DNA from: Candidatus Eiseniibacteriota bacterium
GTDB lineage: Bacteria; Eisenbacteria; RBG-16-71-46; CAIMUX01
Reading direction: 5' to 3'
DNA length: 50,939 nt
Assembly: GCA_020633975.1 (NCBI GenBank)
Contig: JACKCR010000016.1
Span: 1 to 50,939 of the forward strand
In this document: positions 25,310-34,228 of the stretch, piece by piece
How positions within the stretch are numbered: position 1 is the stretch's first letter
Layout of the letters: every line of letters begins with the position of its first letter
Translations under genes and position numbers: made by a program
Notes under the pieces: model-generated
The model's database searches: none
What the model saw: only the letters and a program-made list of their open reading frames with translations
Told to the model about the DNA's origin: nothing

Positions 25310-25502
25310 TTCGAGACTCCCTTTCGTTTCGAGGTCGTTGTGAACGGTGCCCCCGCTTACGAAGGTTGATTCCGGGACGAGGAGCGAATTCTCGCGGGGT
25401 GGCGTGCTCGGGATCGAGAATTCTCGCGGCAGAGCGGGCGGTGGGAGGAGGGGTCGCTCTGGGACGAGGGATTCGAGGCAGTTCCTCCGTCTCGTACGAA
25501 CG

Positions 25503-25545
25503 CGATCGGGGCGGAAGGGATCTTTGTCCGCTTCCGCCCCGATCG
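25503..25545 (-). other. Perfect inverted repeat after the beta-barrel gene
   Basis: Fifteen-base perfect arms (25503-25517 and 25531-25545, CGATCGGGGCGGAAG and complement) enclose a 13-base loop. The structure starts 32 bases after the stop of the small beta-barrel gene and precedes the needle-like gene. No T-run follows, so it may be an attenuating or stabilising hairpin, or a protein-binding palindrome. Confidence 0.5.
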
Positions 25546-25577
25546 GTTCCTGCCACTCGGCGGCTACTGTTCGGCTC

Positions 25578-26078
25578 TCAGCCACCCATCGGAACCGTCA
25601 GGCCGAATTCGATGTGTGTCGTCGAGTCCTCGATCCGGAGCTCACCGAACCCGCGCAGCTTCGGAGTGAGCTGCGTCTCGATACCGCCCAGGAGGTTGAT
25701 CTGGAGCTCAGCCGCACTGGCACTGGCCCCGCCGATACTGACCGTTCCCCGAGCGTATCCGAGGCCACCTCCAGCGTACGGCGTGACTGCGGATTCGAGA
25801 GGGAAGAGGTACTTCACGTCCCCGTTCAAGCGGAACAGGGAGAACGAGAGTCCGAACTCACTCTTCCGCCAGTAGGAGAAGCTCGGTTCGAGACGCAGGT
25901 TGGGCATGAACTCCCCGCAGTCGGCGTGGCCACCGAAGGTGAACACGTTGCCGAGACCCATGTCGGTGAATCCGATCTGACCGCCGATGCCGCGGAGACC
26001 GAGGTCGCCCTGGGCCGAGGACGAGGCCGCAGTGACTGCACTGAAGAGCAGAACGAGAGCGATGATTCGAGTACGCAT
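25578..26078 (-). CDS. Small outer-membrane beta-barrel protein, 166 residues
   Basis: ATG 26078 follows GGAGGA seven bases upstream (an ATG 15 bases earlier lies inside that site). Residues 1-23 (MRTRIIALVLLFSAVTAASS) form a signal peptide ending near SAQG. The mature 140 residues are eight or so amphipathic strands with Gly/aromatic alternation (GQIGFTDMGLGNVFTFGGHA, LEPSFSYWRKSEFGLSFSLF, TPYAGGGLGYARGTVSIG, GFGELRIEDSTTHIEFGLTV), fitting the OmpW/OMP_b-brl class of small barrels. It does not end in Phe (VPMGG). First gene of the leftward set that contains the needle-like and TPR genes; repeats upstream may regulate it. Function in the set is unknown. Confidence 0.8.
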   Translation of the reverse strand: MRTRIIALVLLFSAVTAASSSAQGDLGLRGIGGQIGFTDMGLGNVFTFGGHADCGEFMPNLRLEPSFSYWRKSEFGLSFSLFRLNGDVKYLFPLESAVTPYAGGGLGYARGTVSIGGASASAAELQINLLGGIETQLTPKLRGFGELRIEDSTTHIEFGLTVPMGG

Positions 26079-26192
26079 GATAGTTTCCTCCACTTTTGTT
26101 GGCCTTCCGTCTCAGGACGGGAGATCTGATGAGAGGGATTCAGGGTTGCGGGAGACTTATCGTCGGCGCGGCGTGGAAACAGGCGGATGGTA

Positions 26193-26214
26193 TCGGCTCG
26201 GGTTCGGCTCGGGT
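26193..26214. repeat. Perfect 11-bp tandem duplication
   Basis: TCGGCTCGGGT occurs twice back to back, 115-136 bases upstream of the small beta-barrel gene. It could be a paired operator or simple slippage. Confidence 0.6.
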
Positions 26215-26283
26215 GTGGACCGGTGGGGTGCGTCCTCTAGGCGCTCTACCGCCGCGGTTGGATCGAGTGGCTGTGGCTGGGAC

Positions 26284-26325
26284 GGGACCTCCAGGTCGGG
26301 ACCTCTAGTTCGAGACCTCTGATTC
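26284..26325. repeat. Three imperfect 14-bp tandem repeats
   Basis: Units GGGACCTCCAGGTC, GGGACCTCTAGTTC and GAGACCTCTGATTC follow each other directly and share GACCTC; the first is nearly palindromic (GACCT-CC-AGGTC). They lie about 206-247 bases upstream of the small beta-barrel gene, in the only long intergenic space before the needle-like set, so they may be regulatory iterons. Confidence 0.55.
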
Positions 26326-26350
26326 GAGGGCAGCGTCGAGGTGGGAGAAG

Positions 26351-26383
26351 GAGGAGGCCGGCCTCAGGCACCGACCTCCTCTC
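26351..26383 (-). terminator. Hairpin after the giant surface-protein gene
   Basis: About 14 base pairs with mismatches (GAGGAGGCCGGCCT against AGGCACCGACCTCCTC) form a hairpin 31 bases after the stop of the 2426-residue gene. The minus strand continues CTTCTCCC, which is T-poor, so termination is plausible but not certain. Confidence 0.45.
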
Positions 26384-26413
26384 GGCTTCTTCACACGTCG
26401 CCGCGGATACGTA

Positions 26414-29400
26414 TCACCGAACGACCATGATCTTCCGACTTTCCGAATTCCCGGCTCCGGTCAAGCGGAGGAAGTACATTCCCGTCGCGATCTGTTCCGA
26501 GTCCCAGGTGACCTGGTGGACACCAGGGGCCAGGCGATCGTCGAGCAGGGTGTCCACCACACGTCCGCTGGCGTCGAAGACCCGAATCTGGACTCGGTCG
26601 GTGCGGGCCATCGAGAAGTCGATCGTGACGGGACCTCGCACCGGGTTGGGGTAGACACGCGAGATACGCGTCTCCTCAGGCGTCGCGATCTGCTCCTCGC
26701 GTGTTACGAGTACTCGGAAGCCGTGGTCCCGACTGCCGCCAGCGAAGGCGTAGCGTCCGGCTGCTGCCATCGGTACCACACTTCCGCTCCTCGTATCTTC
26801 GAGGTAGGCGAACCAACCGTCGGGCAAGTTCTCGACTCCCGACCAGGTGATCCACGCCTGTCCTTCGACTCCGCTCGCGCGCAGGCGCCAGGTGTAGCTC
26901 TCTTCGTCCAGCGGATCAAAGCAGGACTGGAACTCGTACCCGTCCGGGTTCTCCTGAAGGGCGACCAAGCGGAGCCCTTCGTCGAAGAACGGCGGCCGGA
27001 CGAAGTCCCTGGGGTCGTCACCGATCCGGGAACCGGCGCGCGCACCGAGCACGACACCCGCATCCGAGTCTCGGTCGGATCCGATGGAGAGCTCGAGCTG
27101 CCAGAGCGCGCTGCGGGAGGACCCGATGCCATCGGTTCCGACCGTGCTCACGAGTTCAGCGGAGCTGCCCACTGCAGACACGCCCGCGGCCGTCTCGCCC
27201 AGAGCGATTCCGCCCGCAGCGATTTCGCCCGTTGTCGTCGCGGCAATCAGTCCACCCGTCGGCACCGGATCCGAAGGGAGGATGAGCGTGCACCGCTGGA
27301 TGCACTGCACGAAGTACCCACCCCACGGATTCGCTCCATAGCGGATCGTTTCCGGATCGGCGTGTAGGTAGTCGCCGTTGTTCTCGAGGTCCCCGGACGG
27401 GTCCTGGTACCAGGAGAGCTGAGGACGCACGTAGGCGTTCGCTTCCTCGGAGCCGAACGGCCAGGCTTCGTCTCCAACGGAGACGAGGACATCCGACCAC
27501 CGGACGTTCGCGCCTGGGTTCGGAGCGCCGACGAGGCACCATCCGGGTTCCAGTGCGACTTCGACCAGACTCTGATGCTGGCGGCCCTGCAAGGCCGGCG
27601 GCTCTGCCGGAGCGCTCACGGTCGCGATCCAGTAGGCTCGACCGGCCACCACGACCGGATCCTCGACCAGATGTCCGCCGTGGACTCCATAGCCGCGCCA
27701 GGTCATCTCTCCCATCGTGCCGAGGCTGGCCGCGAACACCTGGGAGAGCCGTGTTCCTACTGGTACATCGACCGGGATCGTGGTCATGAAGTAGCGTCCC
27801 TCCGGGAAGAGGGGAGTGATCGGGGCTTCGACCTGTTCCTGCCGCTCCAGTGCGAAGATCCAGGAGATCGGCTCGCAGAGCGGATTCCCAACTCTGTCCT
27901 CGACACCGTCCACGTGTACTCGGACGACCTCGCCACGAGAGAAGGCGGAGCCTTCACTCAGGACGAAACGGTACTGATTGTTGGCCATCGGCACGACGGT
28001 CCCGGAGTAGATCTTCTCGACCGAGTTGTGGACGCCACTGACGTACCAGCTATCGGGGTCGTCCGCACCCACGACGGGCTCACTGAAGGTCACGCGGATC
28101 TCGCGACCGCCTGGGGAGATGCTGTTTCGGGCTGGGGCCACCGAGACCGCAGACGGACAGGATCCGTCGTCATCCACGACCGTGAACTGGAACTCCCAGA
28201 TCACGCCCATCGGGTTGGACGCGTAGTCCTCGATCTCCCCGTCGACGATGACCGAAACATCAGCTCCGTCCGTCAGAACCTGGGCGGGTGTGAACTCGAA
28301 CCGGATGTCGTCCGTCGTGCCAACCTGCCCCAGCGCAACCTCAGCTCCATCGACCTCGATGGTGACGTGATCGGCGAACGCCTGGACCGGCTCGGTGAAC
28401 TCGACCCGGATCTTCGGTACGGTAGGATCGGTGGTCGCTGAGAGGTCGATGTCGACGATGGACGGCGCCGTGCAGTCACGGGTCGTGAATCCCCACGTCG
28501 AGATGTGGGGGACTTCCTGTCCGCGGTCGTTCTGGAGTGCCCCCTCCACCGTGACCTCGATCGTCTCTCGTTCACCGAACGGACGGTCGGGGGTCCAGAC
28601 GTAGCGGGTTCCGGTTGCGTTCCGCTCCACCGCAACCTGTCCGAGGCGACCATCGCCGTCGGTCCTGACCGACCAACTTCCCGCGCTCTCCAGTCCGGAG
28701 ACGCCCTCGTCGAACTGGAGTTCGATCGAGGTGACTTCGTTCGGGCAGAGCGCGTCTCCCGCGCCCGGAATGCGGACTGGAGGATTGGGCATCCACGGAT
28801 CGAGTGGGATTTCGAACTCACAGGTGTGATCCGAGCCGAGCAGATTTCCGGAGCGATCCGCCAGGCTCTGATCTACGGCCACCTGGACGAAGTCTCCCGG
28901 CTCGACGCCCTGCACCTGGATCTCGTACCGCGTAGGAGTCGGCGGGATCGCGTAGGTCCACGACGCGTCGAGATCGTTGGTCCGGACGACGACGTGGTCT
29001 CCGAAGGCCTGCACGGGTTCATCGACCTCGACGACCACGACCAGGCTTCCATCCTGGAGAGTCCCTGTGGACGAGCATTCGACCACATTCGGCGCGGTGC
29101 AGTCCCGGGTGGAGAAGGTCCAGGCGTGAGTGAAGTCGAACGGGTCTCCATCCGGGGTCCGGATCGATCCGTCGATGGATACGGCAACCTCTGCCGACTC
29201 CGGGAGGAGATCGCCGAGACCCAGCGTGAAGGTCCGGCCATCCGTCGACCGGGTCACGACTCCACCGGTGATCCCGGCACCGTCGGCCGTCACGTGCCAT
29301 GCACTTCTCGATTCCGGGCCGAAGACCGGCGAGTCGAAGGTCACGGAGAGGTTCGTAGGACAGACCGACCCCGTTGGACTCCAGTCCGACAGCACCGGGA

Positions 29401-32400
29401 GCTCCACGACGAATCCGCACTCGTGGTCTGCGGCCATCCCGTTGCCACTGGTGTCGGTGACTTCGGAAGCGTCGATCCTCACGGCCACTGCCTCGCCATC
29501 CGATAGGTTGCGATTCAGGATGACGCGGTACTCGACATCGTCCGTCGTCGTGATGGAAGCGACGAGGTCGGCGGAGGCTTGATCCTCCACCGAGAGCCCG
29601 GCCTCGACTCCCCGCACCGGCTGGTCGAATGCGACCACGACGACCGGATTCGGTATGGTCACCGTACCGGACGGCTCGCAGCGAACCACTTCCGGCCCGA
29701 CGCAGTCGAGAGTCTGGAACGACCACGAATAGTCCTCACCGAGCGAGATCCCCGAGGAGAGGCCCGCGATGTTCCCGCTGAGGGAGACGTCGATGGCTGC
29801 ACTCTCAGGCAGGCCCGACGTGGCGCGGAACGTGAAGATGGTGTCGTCGTCGTTTGGCTCGACGATGCCCTCGATCGGGCTGCCGTTGGCGGACAAGGAC
29901 CACAGGCCTGGATCGTCCGCCCCAACCGGTTGATCGAAGGTGACGACGATCGGGCCCGGGCAGGCCGAGCCGCCGTCTGCCGGCGAGACCGAGAGTACGA
30001 CCGGACGCTCGACGATCCGAACGTCGTCGATGAACCAGCCAGGGTTGCTCCGACTTCCATCCGACTGGAAGTGGAAACCAACCTGGATCAGCTCGCCCTC
30101 CAACTCGCCGATCTCGACCGACTGGCGGATCCAGTTGTCATTGGTCCAACCGGTCGTGGTCAGGCGGGCCACTCCGCGATCCTCGGCTCCGTACTCCCAG
30201 ACGTAGACTTCACCCCTGTCCCCGCTGTTGATCTTCGCCCACTGATAGAACTCGAGGGCTGCGTGCGCATTCGAGACGGGCATCGGGGGACTGATGAGCC
30301 AGCCGTCGCTGTCCGGCTCGTAGTGGGATCCAAGGAGTGTCCCTGCGCAGCGGGTCGACTCGTGTCCATAGCCTGGATTCCCGACAGGGACGCCGACCTG
30401 CCACACTCCTTCGATTGCGTACCAATCACCGAACCCGTCGTTCGCCGTCGACTCCCAGTCATAGACGTCGACGCGGGAGTAGTCCCCATCCTGGATCTCG
30501 AAGTCATCGAGATACCAGCCCACGCCGTTGTTGTCGCGGTCCGAATGGAGGTGGAACATGATCTCCACGGACTCTCCAGCGAAGCGATCCATCGATACGA
30601 CCACGGGCTGCCAGAGCTTGTCGGTGGTCCTGAGCGGTTGGATCTCCTCCCATTGGGTGCTTCCGGCAATGCGTGCGTAGATCCCAGCGGAGTCCGACTC
30701 GTGAAGGTCCAGCCAGTGGAACAAGCGGAGCCGGGGCCGATCGTCCGGAACCGGGAACGGCGGTGTGATCAGCGTGGCGTTGGTGTAGGAATCGTAGCCG
30801 TCGAGATCCAGGCGTTTCGCCGACATGCAGCGTCCGCCGGAGTGTGGCGTGACGTTGTCGCTGTTGTCCGGGTACCCGATGTCCCATCGGCCGTTTGGCG
30901 ACTGCCAATCCCGCCACACGTCGACCATGGTTCGCTCTTCATCCCAATCTTCCACCATGTGGAAGTCGTAAGGACCGGCCTCGACGGAGATGTCCTCGAC
31001 AAACCAACCTGGATTGCTGCCACGGTCGTCTGACCGAAAGCGGAACGCGAATTGAATCGACTGGCCGGCGAATCGGCCGAGAGGGATCGAGATCGGCGTC
31101 CACAGGTCTCGTGTGTCAGGATTATTGTCGCCTTCTTCCCGCTCGAACCCCCACACCTCTTCCCACTGCCCAGAGCCTACAACGCGGACTTCGACGGCGA
31201 TTCCATCGCTGCCCTTGCCGAGCTCGAACCAGTGCCAGAAGCGCAGCCGCGGGTCGTGCGATGCGGGAGGTACCTGGATCTCTGGCGAGATGTAGCGAGC
31301 CAGACGATTGACCGGGTAGTGACTGCCGATCACGGTACCGAGGTAGCGACCGCCGGAAACGGCCCGACTCGGATTGCCGTCGACGAATCCGACCTCCCAC
31401 ACATCCTGGTCGCCACTCACGGTCCAGCTGTTCTGTGACCCTTCCCAGTCCTCGAAGAAGAGGACAGTCGGTTCGGTTGGAACCGAGCACGGGTCGGAGG
31501 CGCAGCTCGAACCAGGGCCCGCGAAGCTGCCGCCGATGGCAAAGCACTCGTCCCCAGTGAGAATTCGGCACTCCTCGCCCAGGCAGCAGGCACCGTCTGG
31601 GGAGACGCACTCGGCGTCTTCGCAAAGGGAGTAGTGGCCGTTGTACGAGCCACCGAACGCGTCGCAGAAGACTTCGTCGAGCTGGTTGCAGCTCCCGTCG
31701 GGAAGGCAGCAGGCACCGGTCGGTTCCGGAACGCTCGCGGTTACCAGGACGGAGGAGGCGCACTCGGTCCCCAGGTCGAGCGTGCAGGACGACAGTCCGG
31801 CTTGCGAGGGGGCAAACTCGATCTCGAGGTTCCCCGTTCCGGCCGCCGGCACGTCGAAGTTCGGACTCCCCACGATCCGGAAGGCCTCGCACTGAGAGCC
31901 TGACCCGAAGGAGGCGTGAACAGAGAGGGTGGCCGTACCGGTGTTGCGGATGGGGATGACCTCGATGGCACGATCTCCGATCCGAGTGTCCGGAAACTCG
32001 AGAGACGCAGGAACATCGCACTGCGGCGCGGTACCTCGGCCTCTCGCCACGACGCTGCAATCGTCAGAGACGAAGACCTCGCACTCGTACTCGCGGGCGA
32101 AGGTCGGGTCGAAGGACACGTCTACAGTACGGGACTGACCCGGTGCGAGGTTGAACGCGCCACCGTTCCTCGTGACCTCGAACCCCGTACAGGATTCGCG
32201 GACATTGCCCGAGAGCGTCTCTCCGCCGACGTTCGAGATGGTGAAGGACAGCACCTCGGCGGCGCCGTCCACTTCGACGTCTCCGAAGGTGAGCGTGCTG
32301 CGGTCGAGCTGGCACTCGGCGGGAGGAGCAGAAACGCCCGTGCCGTGCGCAGATACCTCGCAGCCATCGGCTACGCTGATCGTACAGGTATGGTGTCCGG

Positions 32401-33694
32401 CCGTGGTCGGATCGTAGACGACCGAGATCGTCTCCTGTTCCCCGCCCGGGACGGAGATCTGCCGGATTCCACCCTCGATGGCAAAGTGGGTGCAGGACTC
32501 CAGGATGAACCCTTCCAGAGTCTGGCCCCCGGTGTTCGACACCGTGAAGGAACGAGTCGCTAGCCCGCCGTCAACGTCGACGCTGCCAAAGTCCAGCGTA
32601 CTCGGCGAGACGTTGCATACGGCAGGCGAGAGGAAGCCATTGCCTGTGAGCGCATAGCTACCAGGGCACCCCGACCCAGTCGAAGCCGAGCACGAGTACG
32701 GTCCTTCGCTCGTTGGGGCGAACCGGACGGAGAAGCTCTGGGACTGGCCCGCCGCCAGGCTGTAGGACGCAGGACTGATGAGCGTGAAGCCTGAGCAAGA
32801 GACGGAGACCGTGCCGGTGAGCACGCCACCACCCACGTTCTGAATGGTGAAGCTCTCGACTCTCGAGGAACCGACTTCGACCGATCCGAAGCTCAGTCCG
32901 TTGGATGGGCTTCGGCTGCAAGAAGGTGCCGGCTCGCACTGAACGTCCTGACAGGAGACGCCGGAGCCGTGGAACGTTCCGCCCTGGACGGCACACTCAC
33001 TGGGAGTGAGCTGCGAGCAACTGTTCGCAATGCAACAGGCGCCCGGGGGCTCCGGTGTTTCGGGGCAGTAGTTCTCCCCGGGGTCGCCGAATCCCATGAC
33101 TCCGTAGTCAGCGATCGGGTCGAGAATGCCGGGGACGGAATCGTCCACGAAGGCTCCTCCCTCCGGGCGCGAAGACTCCTCGATGTAGACGTAGGCCCAA
33201 TAAGCTACATACGCTTGAAGGACACGTGTTTCGAACCAGCCGACCGGAGTGACTTGAGAAGTCTGGGTAGATGTCCAAACGACGGAGATTCCGCTCCCCG
33301 GTTGCGGCCAGTTTTGATCGGGAATTGCGAGGTCCCCACAGATCCCCCAGTCGGTGATCTCTACCTCGTCGCTCCAGTAGTCGATTCCGAACTGGACGCC
33401 GCTCATGCGAGGGCTGGATCCGTCCGGGAACGCCGCCAGTACCCACCATGTGTACCTGTCCCCGTCGGACGGAAGCCATGGGTCGGCCTGGTTGCAGTAG
33501 TTGAGGTTGATCGCCTCGCATTCGGACCCGGTCGCCGCGAACTCGGGATCGCCGTGGACGATCAGCACACCACCCGCGTTCGGACCGGCCAGAGCGTGGG
33601 TCGTCATGGCGAGAACCAACCCGACGACCGTGAGGAGACTCAGAAGGATTGAAGCACGCCGTGGCGTGATCGAAGAGGCAGCGTAGAACGACAT
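26414..33694 (-). CDS. Giant modular surface protein, 2426 residues, with FlgD-like C-terminal sorting module
   Basis: ATG 33694 follows GGGAGGAGTCT. Residues 1-36 form a signal peptide ending THALAGP. Domains in order: a unique region to about 215; a Cys-rich PPGACCIANSCSQL repeat (217-253); four choice-of-anchor D/ASH-type beta-sandwiches (255-655; LSFGSVEVGSSRVESFTIQN and similar); two more Cys repeats (PTGACCLPDGSC, DGACCLGEEC; 658-740); three MAM-like jelly-roll units (745-1230; LRFWHW, NPGWFVEDISVE); a run of SbsA/Big_5 Ig-like domains (1231-1950; DGTACxPN-type boundaries, VVVAFDQPV, WTFSTRDCTAP); a linker domain; and a C-terminal FlgD-like module (2335-2426; SRVYPNPVRGPVTIDFSMA, GRVVDTL, GMYFLRLTG). 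That last module is the type-IX-like secretion signal in FCB bacteria. Likely a surface adhesin. No enzyme motif was seen. Confidence 0.9.
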   Translation of the reverse strand: MSFYAASSITPRRASILLSLLTVVGLVLAMTTHALAGPNAGGVLIVHGDPEFAATGSECEAINLNYCNQADPWLPSDGDRYTWWVLAAFPDGSSPRMSGVQFGIDYWSDEVEITDWGICGDLAIPDQNWPQPGSGISVVWTSTQTSQVTPVGWFETRVLQAYVAYWAYVYIEESSRPEGGAFVDDSVPGILDPIADYGVMGFGDPGENYCPETPEPPGACCIANSCSQLTPSECAVQGGTFHGSGVSCQDVQCEPAPSCSRSPSNGLSFGSVEVGSSRVESFTIQNVGGGVLTGTVSVSCSGFTLISPASYSLAAGQSQSFSVRFAPTSEGPYSCSASTGSGCPGSYALTGNGFLSPAVCNVSPSTLDFGSVDVDGGLATRSFTVSNTGGQTLEGFILESCTHFAIEGGIRQISVPGGEQETISVVYDPTTAGHHTCTISVADGCEVSAHGTGVSAPPAECQLDRSTLTFGDVEVDGAAEVLSFTISNVGGETLSGNVRESCTGFEVTRNGGAFNLAPGQSRTVDVSFDPTFAREYECEVFVSDDCSVVARGRGTAPQCDVPASLEFPDTRIGDRAIEVIPIRNTGTATLSVHASFGSGSQCEAFRIVGSPNFDVPAAGTGNLEIEFAPSQAGLSSCTLDLGTECASSVLVTASVPEPTGACCLPDGSCNQLDEVFCDAFGGSYNGHYSLCEDAECVSPDGACCLGEECRILTGDECFAIGGSFAGPGSSCASDPCSVPTEPTVLFFEDWEGSQNSWTVSGDQDVWEVGFVDGNPSRAVSGGRYLGTVIGSHYPVNRLARYISPEIQVPPASHDPRLRFWHWFELGKGSDGIAVEVRVVGSGQWEEVWGFEREEGDNNPDTRDLWTPISIPLGRFAGQSIQFAFRFRSDDRGSNPGWFVEDISVEAGPYDFHMVEDWDEERTMVDVWRDWQSPNGRWDIGYPDNSDNVTPHSGGRCMSAKRLDLDGYDSYTNATLITPPFPVPDDRPRLRLFHWLDLHESDSAGIYARIAGSTQWEEIQPLRTTDKLWQPVVVSMDRFAGESVEIMFHLHSDRDNNGVGWYLDDFEIQDGDYSRVDVYDWESTANDGFGDWYAIEGVWQVGVPVGNPGYGHESTRCAGTLLGSHYEPDSDGWLISPPMPVSNAHAALEFYQWAKINSGDRGEVYVWEYGAEDRGVARLTTTGWTNDNWIRQSVEIGELEGELIQVGFHFQSDGSRSNPGWFIDDVRIVERPVVLSVSPADGGSACPGPIVVTFDQPVGADDPGLWSLSANGSPIEGIVEPNDDDTIFTFRATSGLPESAAIDVSLSGNIAGLSSGISLGEDYSWSFQTLDCVGPEVVRCEPSGTVTIPNPVVVVAFDQPVRGVEAGLSVEDQASADLVASITTTDDVEYRVILNRNLSDGEAVAVRIDASEVTDTSGNGMAADHECGFVVELPVLSDWSPTGSVCPTNLSVTFDSPVFGPESRSAWHVTADGAGITGGVVTRSTDGRTFTLGLGDLLPESAEVAVSIDGSIRTPDGDPFDFTHAWTFSTRDCTAPNVVECSSTGTLQDGSLVVVVEVDEPVQAFGDHVVVRTNDLDASWTYAIPPTPTRYEIQVQGVEPGDFVQVAVDQSLADRSGNLLGSDHTCEFEIPLDPWMPNPPVRIPGAGDALCPNEVTSIELQFDEGVSGLESAGSWSVRTDGDGRLGQVAVERNATGTRYVWTPDRPFGERETIEVTVEGALQNDRGQEVPHISTWGFTTRDCTAPSIVDIDLSATTDPTVPKIRVEFTEPVQAFADHVTIEVDGAEVALGQVGTTDDIRFEFTPAQVLTDGADVSVIVDGEIEDYASNPMGVIWEFQFTVVDDDGSCPSAVSVAPARNSISPGGREIRVTFSEPVVGADDPDSWYVSGVHNSVEKIYSGTVVPMANNQYRFVLSEGSAFSRGEVVRVHVDGVEDRVGNPLCEPISWIFALERQEQVEAPITPLFPEGRYFMTTIPVDVPVGTRLSQVFAASLGTMGEMTWRGYGVHGGHLVEDPVVVAGRAYWIATVSAPAEPPALQGRQHQSLVEVALEPGWCLVGAPNPGANVRWSDVLVSVGDEAWPFGSEEANAYVRPQLSWYQDPSGDLENNGDYLHADPETIRYGANPWGGYFVQCIQRCTLILPSDPVPTGGLIAATTTGEIAAGGIALGETAAGVSAVGSSAELVSTVGTDGIGSSRSALWQLELSIGSDRDSDAGVVLGARAGSRIGDDPRDFVRPPFFDEGLRLVALQENPDGYEFQSCFDPLDEESYTWRLRASGVEGQAWITWSGVENLPDGWFAYLEDTRSGSVVPMAAAGRYAFAGGSRDHGFRVLVTREEQIATPEETRISRVYPNPVRGPVTIDFSMARTDRVQIRVFDASGRVVDTLLDDRLAPGVHQVTWDSEQIATGMYFLRLTGAGNSESRKIMVVR

Positions 33695-33850
33695 AGACTC
33701 CTCCCACTTATCTATCGGGAAACAGGCCGTTGCGCTGCCCCCGGGGTCTGTGAAACGACGCTGGAGTAGGTGGGGAAGGATCAGGGAGTTATCGTGGGCG
33801 AGCAGGGGATGGAGACAACGATGCGTGCGGCCAGCGACTCGAACGCGCTA

Positions 33851-34042
33851 TCAGAACTCCGCATGCCACCGCACGACGAGATCGGCTTCGTCCAAACCGC
33901 GAATCCGCATCTGGAGCGAGATCTCGGAACCGCGACACGGAGAGGAGTCGCAGAGGCTCCAGGCTCCCAAACCGAGGAGGCAGAACCACCACGAGGAACG
34001 AGCCAAAGCGTGTCTGACCTCGTTGGGATCCTTTCGACGCAT
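33851..34042 (-). CDS. Possible 63-residue exported peptide or gene fragment
   Basis: ATG 34042 has GGAGGAGG eight bases upstream, a strong site for such a short frame. The product has a basic N-terminus, a hydrophobic stretch (SSWWFCLLGLGAWSLC) resembling a signal peptide, and a tail GSEISLQMRIRGLDEADLVV then RWHAEF. It looks like the start of an exported beta protein that stops early, so it may be a fragment. It lies 157 bases before the giant surface-protein gene on the same strand; the remaining parts of the 534-base gap hold nothing else recognisable. Confidence 0.4.
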   Translation of the reverse strand: MRRKDPNEVRHALARSSWWFCLLGLGAWSLCDSSPCRGSEISLQMRIRGLDEADLVVRWHAEF

Positions 34043-34228
34043 GTCGAATCCTCCTCCGGTGGTGGGACTGCACCTGTCCTATGCGGTCGTGCCGTCGCCT
34101 GCTCCCTCCGTCTCGGGCTTGGGGTTCGTTCGGCGGCTTTCCCGAGTTCCCGCGGGTCCCGGCTGTTCCGTCGCCTTCCGTAACCAATCTCTGGGGAGGT
34201 CTCCGAGCGACATGCCCGTTCGGCCCGA

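Noticed and set aside
29579-31033. A 484-codon plus-strand frame
   Set aside because: Fully antisense to the giant surface gene; composition (Asp/Val/Arg-rich, no domain) is typical of GC-rich antisense frames.
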